Positions 36,220 through 49,200 of a stretch of DNA of 64,000 nucleotides are shown piece after piece. Numbering within the stretch: the first letter of the stretch is position 1; each line of letters opens with the position of its first letter. This DNA comes from Ehretia macrophylla (lineage: Eukaryota; Streptophyta; Magnoliopsida; Boraginales; Ehretiaceae). The stretch is from contig CM075767.1 in assembly GCA_037974665.1 (NCBI GenBank), positions 31,211,498 through 31,275,497 of the forward strand, read 5' to 3'. Under the pieces are notes generated by a model that saw only the letters and a program-made list of their open reading frames with translations, was not told where the DNA came from and made no database searches. A program made the translations under genes and the position numbers.

Positions 36220-36778
36220 CCTTTTCAGTTTTTTTTGCACTGGTTAGGGTTGCCAAGATACTTTATCTACAAATTCTCTATTACCGAATCCCTCGGAACA
36301 TTGGGCAAGACAACTTCGCTTCACGTAGAGGCCGTGCTTGCAAACCTAGGGCGTAGGGTTTGTGACCAGGTCTCCGTCGCTCCGGTGTCCATAACATTTG
36401 ATCCGTAAGGAGATACGCGGTGCACAGCATACCGTTGCAAAGCTCTCTAAGAGCTCTACAACGGAGCTAGCCAGCTTGCTCGCTGTGCCCAATTTTGGAG
36501 CCCAAAATCGAACGTTTTCTTCAGTTTCAGTCCACTTTTCTTCTTTTGCTCTGTTTTTCCGTCCCGGATCGTACGTCGTGAGCTGTTAAAAGGATGACAA
36601 CCTGACTCGCGGGATATCAGAGGGCCCTACAACGTGTCGATATCACGTCTTGCGAGGATATTGCGTTGTTGAAGCAGATGGGTTGTCGTTAAGTCCATTG
36701 GGCCTTTTGAATGGGCCATCTCTCTAGGCTGGGACTGTGAACCGTTAACACATATAGGAATTGTGCCCTCTACATGAC

Positions 36779-36897
36779 GGGTGCGATCATACCAGCACTA
36801 ATGCACCGGATCCCATCAGAACTCCGAAATTAAGCGTGCTTGGGCGAGAGTAGTACTAGGATGGGTGACCCCCTGGGAAGTCCTCGTGTTGCACCCC
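36779..36897 (+). rRNA. 5S rRNA gene, copy 22 (best match)
   Basis: 119-nt copy with a single difference, G51A, from the majority of the 30 copies. It is the best candidate for a functional gene in the window. Confidence 0.95.
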
Positions 36898-37454
36898 CAT
36901 TTCAATTTTTTTTCCCTGGTTAGGGTTGCCAAGATACTTTATCCACCAAATCTCTATTACCGAATCCCACGGAACATTAGGCAAGACAACTTCGCTTCAC
37001 GTAGAAGCCGAGCCCGCAAACCGAGGGCGTAAGGTTTGCGACCTGGTCTCCGTTGCTCCGGTGCCCATAACTTTTGATCCGTAAGGAGTTACGCCGCGCA
37101 CAGCATACCATTGCAAAGCTCTTTGAGAGCTCTACGACGGGGGCAGCCAGCTTGCTCGCTTTGCCCAATTTTGGAGCCGAGAATCGAACGTTTTCATCAG
37201 TTTCAGGCCACTTTTGTTCTTTTGCTCTATTTTTCCGTCCCGGATCGTACGTCGTGAGCTGTTAAAAGGACGACAACCTGACTCGCGGGACATCAGAGGG
37301 CCCTACAACGTGTCGATATCACGTCTTGCGAGGATGCTGCGTTGTTGAAGCGGATGGGTTGTCGTTAAGCCCATTGGGCCTTTTGAATGGACCATCTCTC
37401 TAGGCTAGGACTGTGAACCGTTAACCCAAATAGGAATTGTGCCCACAACATTAC

Positions 37455-37572
37455 GGGTGCGATCATACCAGCACTAATGCACCGGATCCCATCAGAACTC
37501 CGAAGTTAAGCGTGGTTGGGCGAGAGTAGTACTCGGATGGGTGACCCATGGGAAGTCCTCGTGTTGCACCCC
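37455..37572 (+). rRNA. 5S rRNA gene, copy 23 (1-nt deletion)
   Basis: 118-nt copy with C61G and A80C, and GACCCATGGG in place of the usual GACCCCCTGGG, which is one base shorter. Its spacer variants recur four units later after copy 27. Confidence 0.88.
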
Positions 37573-38130
37573 CTTTTCAGTTTTTTTTGCCCTGGTTAGG
37601 GTTGCCAAGATACTTTATCTACAAATTCTCTATTACCAAATCCGACGGAACATTGGGCAAGACAACTTCGCTTCACATAGAGGCCGAGCCCATAAACCGA
37701 GGGCGTATGGTTTGTTACCAGGTCTCCGTCGCTCCGGTGCCCATAACTATTGATCCGTAAGGAGTTACGTGGCGCACAACATTCCGTTGCAAAGCTCACT
37801 GAGAGCTCTACGACGGGGGCAGCCAGCTTGCTCGCTGTGCCCATTTTTGGAGCCCAAAATCGAATGTTTTCATCAGTTTTAGTCCACTTTTCTTCTTTTG
37901 CTCTGTTTTTCTGTCCCGGATCGTACGTCGTGAGCTGTTAAAAGGATGACAACCTGACTCGCGGGACATCAGAGGGCCCTACAATATGTCGATATCACGT
38001 CTTGCGAGGATGCTGCATTGTTGAAGTGGATGGGTTGTCGTTAAGCCCATTGGGCCTTTTGAATGGGCCATCTTTATAGGCTAGGACTGCCAACCGTTAA
38101 CACATATAGGAATTGTGCCCTCAACATGAC

Positions 38131-38249
38131 GGGTGCGTTCATACCAGCGCTAATGCACCGGATCCCATCAGAACTCCGAAGTTAAGCATGTTTGGGCGAG
38201 AGTAGTACTAGGATGGGTGGCCCCTTGGGAAGTCCTCGTGTTGCACCCC
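38131..38249 (+). rRNA. 5S rRNA gene, copy 24
   Basis: 119-nt copy with A8T, A19G, G58A, C61T, A90G and C95T. G58A, C61T and A90G are shared with copy 28, four units on. Confidence 0.88.
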
Positions 38250-38806
38250 GTTTTCAATTTTTTTTGCCCTGGTTAGGGTTGCCAAGATACTTTATCCACC
38301 AAATCTCTATTACCGAATCCCACAGAACATTGGGCAAGACAACTTCGCTTCACGTAGAGGCTGGGCCCGCAAACCGAGGGCATAGGGTTTGTGACCAGGT
38401 CTCCGTCGCTCCAATGCCCATAACTTTTGATCCGTAAGGAGTTACGCGGCGCACAGCATACCGTTACAAAGCTCTCTGAGAGCTCTACGATCGGGGCAGC
38501 TAGTTTGCTCGCTGTGCCCATTTTTGGAGCCAAAATCGAACGTTTTCATCAGTTTCAGGCCATTTTTCTTCTTTTGCTCTATATTTTCGTCCCGGATCGT
38601 ACGTCGTGAGTTGTTAAAAGGACGACAACCTTACTCGCGGGACATCATAGGGCCCTACAACGTGTCGATATCACGTCTTGGGAGGATGCTGCGTTGTTGA
38701 AGCGAATAGGTTGTCGTTAGGCCCATTGGGCCTTTTGAATGGGCCATCTTTCTAGGCTGGGACTATGAACCGTTAACACATATAGGATTTGTGCCCTCAA
38801 CATGAC

Positions 38807-38925
38807 GGGTCCGATCATACCAACACTAATGCACCAGATCCCATCAGAACTACGAAGATAAGCGTGCTTGGGTGAGAGTAGTACTAGGATGGGTGACCCC
38901 CTGGGAAGTCCTCGTGTTGCACCCC
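38807..38925 (+). rRNA. 5S rRNA gene, copy 25
   Basis: 119-nt copy with G5C, G17A, G30A, C46A, T52A and C67T; a sister of copy 20 by shared variants. Confidence 0.88.
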
Positions 38926-39483
38926 ATTTTCAATTTTTTTTGCCCTGGTTAGGGTTGCCAAGATACTTTATCCACCAAATCTCTATTACCGAATCCCAAA
39001 AAACTTTGGGCAAGACAACTTCGCTTCACGTAGAAGCCGGGCCCGCAAATCGAGGGCGTAGGGTTTGTGACCAGGTCTACGTCGCTCCGGTGCCCATAAC
39101 CTTTGATCCGTAAGGAGTTACGCAGCGCACCGCATACTGTTGTAAAGCTCTCTGAGAGCTTTATAATGGGGGAAACTAGCTTGCTCGTTGTGCCCATTTT
39201 TGGAGCCCAAAATCGAACGTTTTCATAAGTTTCAGGCCACTTTTCTTCTTTTGCTCTGTTTTTCTCTCCCGGATAATACATCGTGAGCTGTTAAAAGGAT
39301 GACAACTTGACTCGCGGGACATCAGAGGGCCCTACAACGTGTCGATGTCACATCCAATGAGGATGCTGTGTTGTTGAAGCGGATGGGTTGTCGTTAAGCC
39401 CATTGGGCCTTTTGAATGGGCCATCTCTCTAGGCTGGGACTGGGAACCGTTAACACATATAGGAATTGTGCCCTCAACATGAC

Positions 39484-39602
39484 GGGTGCTATCATACCAG
39501 CAATAATGCACCGGATCCCACCTGAACTCCGAAGTTAAGCATGTTTGGGCGAGAGTAGTACTAGGATGGGTGACCCCCTGGGAAGTCCTCGTGTTGCACC
39601 CA
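39484..39602 (+). rRNA. 5S rRNA gene, copy 26 (diverged)
   Basis: 119-nt copy with G7T, C20A, T38C, A40T, G58A, C61T and C119A. The G58A/C61T pair is also in copies 24, 28 and 29. Confidence 0.87.
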
Positions 39603-40160
39603 CTTTTCAATTTTTTTTGCCCTGGTTAGGGTTGCCAAGATACTTTATCCACCAAATCTCTATTACCGAATCCCACGGAACATTGGGCAAGACAACTTCG
39701 CTTCACGTAGAGGTCGGGCCCACAAACCGAGGACGCAGGGTTTGTGACCTGGTCAACGTCGCTCCGGTGCCCATAACTTTTGATCCGTAAGGAGTTACGC
39801 AGCGCACAGCATACCATTGCAAAGCTCTCTAAGAGCTCTACGACAGGGGTAGCGAGCTACCTCGCTTTGCCCATTTTTGGAGCCCAAAATTGAACGTTTT
39901 CATCAGTTTCAGGCCACTTTTCTTCTTTTTACCTTTTTTTTCATCCCAGATCGTACATCGTGAGTTGTTAAAAGGATGACAACCTAACTTGCGGTACATC
40001 AGAGGGCCCTACAATGTGTCGATATCACCTCTTGCGAGGATGCTGCGTTATTGAAGCGGATGGGTTATCGTTAAGCCCATTGGGCCTTTTGAATGGGCCA
40101 TCTCTCTAGGCTGGGACTGGGAACCGTTAACACAAATTGGAATTGTGCCCTCAACATGAC

Positions 40161-40279
40161 GGGTGCAATCATACCCGCACTAATGCACCGGATCCCATCA
40201 GAACTCCGAAGTTAAACGTGCTTGGGCGAGAGTAGTGCTAGGATGGGTGACCCCCTGGGAAGTCCTCGTGTTGCACCCC
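40161..40279 (+). rRNA. 5S rRNA gene, copy 27
   Basis: 119-nt copy with G7A, A16C, G56A and A77G. Confidence 0.91.
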
Positions 40280-40837
40280 CTTTTCAATTTTTTTTGCCCT
40301 GGTTAGGGTTGCCAAGATACTTTATCCACCAATTCTCTATTACCGAATCCCACGGAACATTGGGCAAGACAACTTCGCTTCACGTAGAGGCCGAGCCCAT
40401 AAACCGAGGGCGTAGGGTTTGTTACCAGGTCTCCGTCGTTCCGTTGCCCATAACTATTGATCCGTAAGGAGTTACGCGGCATACAGCATTCCGTTGCAAA
40501 GCTCACTGAGAGCTCTACGACGTGGGCAGCCAACTTGCACGCTGTGCCCATTTTTGGAGCCCAAAATCGAATATTTTCATCAGTTTCAGTCTACTTTTCT
40601 TCTTTTGCTCTGTTTTTCCATCCCGGATCGTACGTTGTGAGCTGTTAAAAGCACGACAACCTGACTCGCGAGACATCAGAGGGCCCTACAACGTGTCGAT
40701 ATCACGTCTTGCGAGGATGCTGCATTATTGAAGTGGATGGGTTGTTGTTAAGCCTATTGGGCCTTTTGAATGGGCCATCTCTCTAGGCTGGGACTGCGAA
40801 CCGTTAACACATATAGGAATTGTACCCTCAACATGAC

Positions 40838-40956
40838 GGGTGCGATCATACCAGCACTAATGCACCGGATCCCATCAGAACTCCGAAGTTAAGCATGTTT
40901 GGGCGAGAGTAGTACTAGGATGGGTGGCCCCCTCGGAAGTCCTCGTGTTGCACCCC
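40838..40956 (+). rRNA. 5S rRNA gene, copy 28
   Basis: 119-nt copy with G58A, C61T, A90G and G97C. Its spacer is missing: retroelement pol sequence begins at about 40958, so no T-run terminator follows at the normal place. Confidence 0.91.
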
Positions 40957-40958
40957 CT

Positions 40959-42637
40959 ATGTGCCCGGTAAGGCGAAAGTAGTCGCAGATGCCTTAAGCA
41001 GAAAAGCAAGCATGGCGAAACTGGAAGTCAAGGTGCAGGAGTTGTTGGGGGAAGCGTTTCTATGGAAACCACAATTGACTCAGAAGGGGTTACTTTTTGC
41101 CACTACCCAAGTTCAATCGACTTTGTTATCTGAGTTACGAGAGGCTCAACAGAAGGACCAACAATTTCAAAAGATTAAGGAAAGCAATGCAGATTTCAAG
41201 TTTCACGATGATGGTGTTTGGAGGTTTAGGAACCGGGTTTGTGTTCCCAATGAGCCAGAGCTGAAAAAGAAGATTCTTGAGGAAGCACATAATTCAATAT
41301 ATACTATTCACCCCGGTGGAACCAAGATGTATCGGGATTTGAAGCAACACTATTGGTGGAATAACATGAAAAGAGAAATTGCGGAGTTTGTAGCACGGTG
41401 TTTGACTTGCCAGAGAGTCAAAGCAGAACATCAACGACCCGCTGGTTTACTTCAGCCGTTGGAGATTCCTCAATGGAAATGGGAACATATCACTATGGAT
41501 TTTGTTATGGACCTGCCTAGATCACAGAAGGGTCGTGACGCCGTTTGGGTTATAGTAGATAGATTGACTAAGTCGGCGTACTTTTTACCAATAAACAAAG
41601 AGGATAGTCCTGAGAAACTGGGAGATATGTATGTGGCGGAGATTGTAAGATTGCACGGGATGCCTGTGAGTATTGTATCGGATAGGGATCCTCGTTTTAC
41701 TTCCCGATTTTGGAAGAGATTGCAGGAAGCTTTGGGGACGAAATTGAGTTTTAGCACGGCTTATCACCCTCAGACGGACGGTCAATCGGAGAGAACCATT
41801 CATATTTTGGAGTATATGCTAAGGGCATGTGTGTTGGACTTCGGGAAAGGTTGGGAGAAATATCTATCTCTAGCGGAGTTCGCCTACAACAATAGTTATC
41901 AGGCCACGATCGGGATGGCCCCTTTTGAGGCGCTGTATGGACGTAAGTGTCGATCCCCAATCTACTGGGATGAAGTAGGTGAGACGAAGACTTTTGACCC
42001 GACCCTTTTACCTGAACTGACGAAGACTGTTGATAACATCCACCTCATCCGGAAACGGATGCTTACGGCCCAGAGCAGGTAGAAGAGTTATGCAGACCGA
42101 CGGAGACAGAGTCTCGAATTTGAGGTTGGCGACAAGGTGTTCTTGAAGATATCACCCCGGAGGGGACTGAGTAAACATGGCAAGGGTGGAAAGTTGAGCC
42201 CGAGATTTGTAGGACCGTTTGAGATAGTTGAGAAGGTTGGCAAGTTGGCGTATCGCCTAGCACTACCCCAGAACCTCTCCAATATTCATGACGTCTTTCA
42301 TGTATCGATGCTGCGAAAGTATCATCCTGACCCGTCGCATTTCTTGGAGCCAGAGCCGTTGCAGCTTCGGGAAAACTTGTCTTACGAGGAGAAGCCCATT
42401 CGGATCTTAGACCAACAGGATCGGGAGTTGCGCAACAGAACTATACCGATGGTGAAAGTGCTGTGGGATCATCATGGAGTTGAAGAAGCAACGTGGGAAA
42501 GGCGAGACCAGATGGAGCAGCAATATCCAGCATTATTTCAAGGTAATATTGAATTTCGGGACGAAATTCTTTTAAGGAGGGGAGGATGTGAGGCCCGACC
42601 CCGAATTGCGTGCGATACCTCATTTTGCGTACCCTAA
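40959..42637 (+). pseudogene. Truncated pol fragment: end of RNase H, integrase, chromodomain
   Basis: It starts abruptly at the codons of the VPGKAKVVADALS linker after RNase H. It continues through the integrase zinc finger (H and C residues visible around HNSIYTIHPG and CLTCQ), the catalytic core with VSDRD and the TDGQSER region, the GPF module and the chromodomain end (VEEATWERRDQ). An in-frame TAG at 42080-42082 replaces CAG in the segment before SYADRRR, splitting the frame into 40961-42082 and 42137-42637. It matches 55795-57471 almost base for base. All upstream gag, protease and RT are absent. Confidence 0.93.
42574..42586 (+). other. Polypurine tract before LTR-D
   Basis: AAGGAGGGGAGGA directly upstream of the LTR's TGTGAGG. 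Confidence 0.9.
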
Positions 42638-45600
42638 ACTAGATTTGCGTGCCATGACCTAGGTTTGAGAATTGTATTTAGTTTGTGTGCCTTGCATTGA
42701 ATTTCGTGCATTCATATAGGGTTACGTGCGTTTACTTGAAAAACGTGCGTTCGTCTCGTAGTTCGTGTCCTACCTTGAAGTGCATGCCCTAAACCTAGGA
42801 AAGCGTGTCTTCACGCTAATCAAGAAAGCATCTTACACGAAACACTAGGCTATTAAACAATCCTACAAAATCCACTAACAATATAATAATCCAAATTCCT
42901 TTCACTAGAAGACAAAAATGCACCAAAAACAAAACATTCTTTATTCTTTTTGCATTATTCTTTTTTTTTTTTTTGCACTTCCAAGATACAATTAAATAAT
43001 GCTTAAGTTGACAAAATTCAGCATTCTTTAATGCCTTGGCCGACCATATCAAGCTTTTTGCACAAGGTTTGAACAACATAAATTAAATTTGCATGCTAGA
43101 CAAACTATGTCACCAAAATGCATTAAAAAAATGATATAAAAACCTTCCACTTGCACACTATTCTCGGCCATATCACTTTGGCCATGCTAAGCATTTCAAA
43201 TTGAAGCATTTTGATGACACAAATCAGAATTTGGACTGCCCAAGGCTGACCAAACCCTTAAAGCACTTGCAAGCCATCACTTTGCCATATTTTCTTCATT
43301 CCTCTTTCGTTTCTCTCTCTCTTCCTCTCATTTCTCTCTTCTCTCGGCTTTAGGTGCACATTACTACCTCCTTGGCTTGTCTTCTTCACCAATTAGCTGA
43401 GCAAGGTCGAAACAGCCATCAAGTAAACCAAGCAAGCAAGCTAGAGTTTGAAAAAAAAACACTCATGCATGTGCATTAGAGCTTCATTTCGGTCCTAGGT
43501 AAGCTTCTTGACATTCATTTATTTTCTTCATGTTTTAACTACATGCATGCACTAAGAGTTTGATCACTAGGCTAGGAAAAATAGAGAAAACCAAGTTTAA
43601 ATCTCAGCCAAGCAAGGAGAAGAACAGATTTGAGCTTCAACCAGGTTTTTGAGCAGAGTTTGATTGATTGCAAAGGTGAGGATTAAAAGCTTTTGAAAAC
43701 TCTTTGAAATTTCACATGCATGTTCACAAATGTGTATATTTGCTTCTGTACTTGAGTTGTGTGGTCGTTCATGAGCTTAAACAACCATGCATGGCAAGAA
43801 CTTGGCTTGAAAATTATGCTAGGTAAAGTCGAATTTATGAGACAGCTTTCTGACCAGTCTGTTCGAGGTAATTTTGGCTAAGAAAATGATGTTGAAATTT
43901 CGTAAAAATCACTAGGTGACTAGTTTGGACAGTTTTGAACAATTTTCGCAGAAATAGGCAAAGTCAAATTTTGGCTCTAAGGTCCTCAAAATGGCAAAAT
44001 CGCGAAAGGTAGCTAAATCTGGAAAAATTTGAGGAAATGAAACAGTTTTGGCAGATGCACTGACTATGCAGAACGAGAGGTTTTTGACCTAGCAAATGAC
44101 ATCCAAATTGCGTGAAATTTTGTGCACTTCTATATTTTTCAGTTGTGGACACTTTTGCCAGAAATAGGCTTAGGCAAAAAATGAACCTAAGGACCTCAAA
44201 AACATGAAATATCGAAAGATAGGCAAATCTGGACAGTTTTGTGCAGTTTCATTATTTCGGCTATATCTAATGATCCCGAACTCCAATTGATGCAAGGTTT
44301 GTTTCTGATTTTAGTTAACTTCTTAACCTTTAATTTGACATCTTATTCACTGCATTTGGAGATTTTTTGTTTATCTGATTGATTGTGAGAAAACAGCCTA
44401 TTGCAGTGAGTGTTCCACTTAGCTATGTGCTTGGAAAACTATTGTAATCTCTTTTGTGGCACTAATTTCTTGGAAATGTGGTGTTGGAATATTATGTGGA
44501 CTGTTTTGAGCACTTGAGGATGTATGAATTGATTGATGCATGACTTGGGAATGATGTTAAGTTGACTTAGGGTTTTGATCGCACGATTATGCATGAAATA
44601 GAAACCCTAATGACTTAGTATTCTTGCTAAGTGCTCACCATTGGATATTGCGAGGAAACTGTACGTTGCGTGGGCTGCCCGTAAATGTTTTATAATTTCA
44701 AAAGTGATATTGACCATTGCATGTTGACAAATAAGCTTTTCTTGCATTTGAACCCATGTTGATATCATTGCAAGTTGAGTAATCTTATCACTTGATTGCG
44801 TGGACCTTTTAGTGAGTTATATGTCCTGTTTTACATGTGTTACATGGCTGCCCGTTTAATTTCCATATAACTCTATATGCCTTTCAAGTGAAATTTCCTA
44901 TCTTATCGTGTTCTGCTTGTTTATCTGTCAATGTGCAATCTTATGACTGTCCGGAGGCAACCTACTTTGTTGTCCTCCTTCTGTGATATATATTACCTGT
45001 CATAAATGTGCATTGCATACAAGGTTGCAACCTTTCCTGTCGGCATGGTAGTGATCACGTACGCCGGGCGGTATCGGGCTTGCCGGTGATACCGTGACCA
45101 CCATGGTCCCATTCCCTCTCTCGCTTGGGGGCTAGACTTCCTCGGAGAGTTGGGTCGTAGGATTTTGGGGTACATCCGGAGTACACCCACCTGGTGTGTT
45201 TGGGGAATGATTCGAAGTCGGCCGCAACAATTGATCCTGGATCTGATCTGAGAGCAAAAGCTCACCGTATCCTTTTATTATGTGTATAAGTACTCCCGCT
45301 TGGATCCTAGAGAACCTCAGGGAGGAAAGACTGGTATTCCTGTTTCTGTATTTGTATTTCTGTACTTGTACTTCTGTTGTATTCATGTTTGAAAAAGGGA
45401 TTTTCATAAGTTTAATCGGAAAATGAGTTTCAAAACTTATTTCTCGTTCCCCCTCGCTGAGTTCATAAGGACTCACCCTCTTTTATCATTTCAGGTGCAG
45501 AAGAACAGGTACAGGAACCCGAGCTCAATGTACCTAATGATGAACCCCTGGAATGATTGCTTGTTATTGTTGTTTTGCTTGAACGTGACTTCTTGTGAAC

Positions 45601-45927
45601 TTTTGTTACTTGAAGACTATTTCCCTTATGTTATTTGTTGCTTGTGATGTAAAAGACCCCCGCTGTAATTTGGGGTCTAATTTTGGTTTGTACTTTTAAG
45701 TAGACTGATACTAGACATGACACTACTATGATCGTTTTGCTTTTACTACCGCTAGTATCTATCACAGGTTATGATGCTTAGTTAAGGAATAGGTAAATGA
45801 ACTTATCCAATCTCAACCGGTACTCGCTAATAAGTTAAGATCAATAGGTATATTTTGAAATGAGAATAAATGGACAAACGAGACATAGTATCAAGCTAGG
45901 TTATAAATCGAACGGGACGTCAAAATA
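42587..45927 (+). repeat. LTR-D, 3' end truncated (3341 bp)
   Basis: It begins TGTGAGGCCCGACC and aligns with LTR-G at an offset of 14834-14835 bases with very few differences. Homology stops after GGACGTCAAAATA at 45927, about 265 bp before the expected GTGACA end. It has the CT-rich tract at 43304-43345, the conserved module near 45000-45210 and the acidic frame at 45494-45556. The 69-codon frame found in LTR-A is broken here. Confidence 0.93.
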
Positions 45928-45943
45928 GTTTGGCATCTTTAGG

Positions 45944-45955
45944 TGGTATCAGAGC
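45944..45955 (+). other. Primer-binding site of the second-family element
   Basis: TGGTATCAGAGC, tRNA-iMet type. It lies only 16 bases after the broken end of LTR-D, so the 5' LTR that belongs to this element has been removed. Confidence 0.92.
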
Positions 45956-46247
45956 ATGATAGTCTTGCATGAGCCGGGATATGATTCTCGGTCTGTGGGG
46001 TAGAGGTCTAAAATGCTAAAGTGTTTATGAATGATTGCTAAGTGAAAAGAAAATGTTCTAGCATGACTTTGTGAACTTGGAATGTTTATGTGTTTAAGTG
46101 AAATAGTTTGGCAAGTTAAACTTGTCTTATGTGAATTGTGTGATAGAATATTGGATTGTTATTGACTTGAGTGTTATCTAATCTTATGTGCTATAATTCT
46201 GTCTATAAACTGCTTTTAAATGTTGCCAGCTATTGTGAGTTGCTACT
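45956..46247 (+). other. Untranslated leader of the second-family element
   Basis: AT-rich stretch between PBS and the gag-pol ATG; different in sequence from the first-family leader. No ORF or RNA gene is visible in it. Confidence 0.8.
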
Positions 46248-49200
46248 ATGCCGCCACGTCGTGGTACTCAAGGTATAGGATCAGATGAAGAGGCAGCAGA
46301 ACAGGGTCAGCAGCCGTTGCCTGAGCAGTTTATGGCTACCATGACTACTGCAGTAGACCGGATCACACAGGTACTACATGAGCAGAGGCAGGACCGGATT
46401 AATCCCCAGGGTAATCAAGCTAATCCTGGTGGACAGGGGTACAGAGTTGAGAATAACCAGCTAGAGAAATTTCTGAGGCATGAGCCAGGAAAGTTCTTCG
46501 GGGAACCGGATGATGAGGCGGCCGAGAGATGGATTAATCGTGTCGAGAAAATTTTCACCGCTTTGAGGTACACTAATGAGGCAAGAATAGACTATGCATC
46601 ATTTTTATTTGAGGGTGATGCAGAGCAGTGGTGGAATACTGTTAGACTGAGGTGGGATTGTGAGGATGTTCCACACTTATGGGATGATTTTGTAAGTGAG
46701 TTCCGGGACAAATATATTCCCGAGATGGCAATGGAAAGACGGGAAGATGAGTTTGTGGCCCTGAAGCAGGGAAATATGACTGTCGCACAGTACGAGGCTA
46801 GGTTTGTTAGCCTGTCGAGGTATATGCCCGAGTTGGTACGGCCAGCTAGGAGGATGATACATAGGTTTGTCCGTGGGTTGAGAATGGACATACAGTTGCA
46901 TTTGACTGGGCAGACCTACACTACTTTTCCCGAGGCATTTCAGGCAGCCTCGAAGTTTGAGAAACGGAAGGCTGAGATGTTAGCTGAGAGCAATCAGCCG
47001 AGTAAGAAGCAGTTTTTGGGCCAGAGCAGCCAGAGTCAGCCGAGGCAGTATCAGGCTTCTGCACAGGGTTCTCAGCAGCGTCCGTATCAGCCACAGCAGC
47101 AGATTCAGGCTAGGCCAGCTGTGACCAGACCCCAGCAGGGAGGTACAGTTCCTACCCCTGCCAGAGCCCCAGCACCTACAGGAAACACTGCGGTTAGGCA
47201 AAATCAGCTGTGTAATTATTGTAATCGACCAGGGCATATTGAGGCTAACTGCTGGAGGAAGAGTGGAAAATGTACGGGTTGTGGCGGTGATGATCATAGG
47301 GTGAGAGATTGCCCTAAGTATAATAATGTTCAGGGCCGTGGTGGAGGCCAAGGTGTTCAGAATAGGGCTGCAGGTGCACGACCAGCACAGAGAGTTCAGG
47401 CTAGGGTCTTTGCACTGGATGCAGAGGAGCTACCCGATAATACAGCTATTGTGGAAGGTACTTTTCTTCTCAATACTCAGCCAGTTAAAGTTTTGATTGA
47501 TCCTGGAGCTACACATTCGTTTATAACTCCTGCATGTGCACGATCTGTGAATGTTTGCATTGATAAATTGCCTCATGAAGTTGAAGTTAGTACTCCTTTG
47601 GGTGCAAAATTTGTTACTAAGTCTATTTGCAAATCTTGTGATATATGTATTGAGAACCGTAAATTTCATGCTGATTTAATTATATTACCATTCCGTGACT
47701 TTGAAATCATTTTGGGAATGGACTGGTTGGGAAAGTATTATGCTCAGTTGGATTGTAGAACAAAGATCGTTTATCTTAAGGTTCCTGACCTACCGGTACT
47801 AGAGATTGTTGGGAACTGCAGGGCTGCCCGCATTCCACTTTTATCAGCGATCAAGACTTCTAAGTTGTTGAATAGGGGTTGTGAAGCTTACTTAGCCTAT
47901 TTGATCAATCAGCCTGCTGATAAGTTGAGTTTGAATGAAGTTCCGATTGTTAGAGACTTCCCTGGTGTATTTCCCGAGGAATTACCGGGTTTACCACCGG
48001 ATAGGGAGATTGAGTTCGTGATTGATCTTGTGCCAGGCACTGCGCCTATTTCTAGGAGTCCTTACAGGATGGCATCGGCCGAACTTCAGGAGTTAAAAAT
48101 TCAGCTTCAGAACTTGCTTGAGAAAGGGTTTATACAACCTAGTTCTTCACCGTGGGGCGCACCTGTGTTGTTTGTGAGAAAGAAAGACGGCACGCTACGG
48201 TTATGCGTTGATTACAGGGGACTTAATCAAGTCACGATTAAGAACAAATACCCCTTGCCGTTGATTGAAGAATTGTTTGACCAGTTGCAGGGTGCGAGTG
48301 TTTACTCCAAATTTGACTTGAGGCAGGGTTACTATCAACTTAGAATTCGGAGTGACGATATACCGAAGACGGCTTTCAGGACTAGATATGGCCACTATGA
48401 ATTTGTTGTTTTGCCGTTTGGATTGACGAATGCACCAGCCGCATTCATGGACTTGATGCAGAGGGTTTTTCGGCCTTACCTTGATCAGTTTGTCGTGATC
48501 TTCATTGACGACATTTTAGTGTATTCGAAGAACGAGGCTGAACATGAGCAACACTTGAGGATTGTGCTTCAGACTTTGCAGGAAAACAAGCTTTTTGCTA
48601 AATTCAGCAAGTGTGAGCTCTGGTTGAACCATATATCTTTTCTAGGCCATATCATTTCAGATCGAGGAATTTCAGTGGACCCAGCTAAGATTGAAGTTGT
48701 TTCATCTTGGAAGAGACCTGAGACGGTGTCAGAGATTCGGAGTTTTCTTGGATTGGCAGGTTACTACCGGAGATTTGTTAAAGACTTTTCTAAAATTTCG
48801 GGACCTTTGAGCCAGTTGACTCGGAAGAAAGTTGCTTACAACTGGGATGCTAAATGTGAATCCAGTTTCCAAGAATTGAAGAAGAGACTAACTACAGCTC
48901 CTATACTAGCTTTACCTGAGGGAACAGAGAACTTCGTTGTCTACAGTGATGCATCTAAAGAAGGATTGGGCTGTGTTTTAATGCAGAATGGTAAGGTGAT
49001 TGCCTATGCTTCTAGGAAATTGAAACCTTATGAAGTCAATTACCCTACACATGATCTTGAGTTAGCTGCAGTTGTGTTTCCATTGAAGAAGTGGCGTCAT
49101 TACTTGTGGGGTTGCAGATTTGAAATATTTACTGACCACAAGAGTCTCAAGTATTTGTTTTCACAGAAGGATCTAAATATGAGGCAGCGGAGATGGCTAG

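Larger units (their letters stand above)
30923..40957 (+). repeat. 5S rDNA tandem array 2 (15 gene copies)
   Basis: Units start at 31365, 32042, 32718, 33395, 34072, 34749, 35426, 36101, 36779, 37455, 38131, 38807, 39484, 40161 and 40838, with very even spacing of 675-678 bp. The left edge is a scrambled junction with LTR-C: a piece like ATAACTTTTGATCCG is joined to AGGGCGTAGGG, which are out of order relative to a normal spacer. The right edge is one base after the last 5S gene, where a retroelement pol fragment begins. All genes read in the + direction as in array 1. Confidence 0.97.

Noticed and set aside
30923-40957. Regular repeats that might suggest a CRISPR or satellite array
   Set aside because: The 677-bp units carry full 5S genes, and no short repeat-spacer pattern is present.
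42816-43079. 87-codon minus-strand frame in LTR-D with a lysine run
   Set aside because: Driven by a poly-T tract and absent from the near-identical LTR-G because of a length change; no domain.
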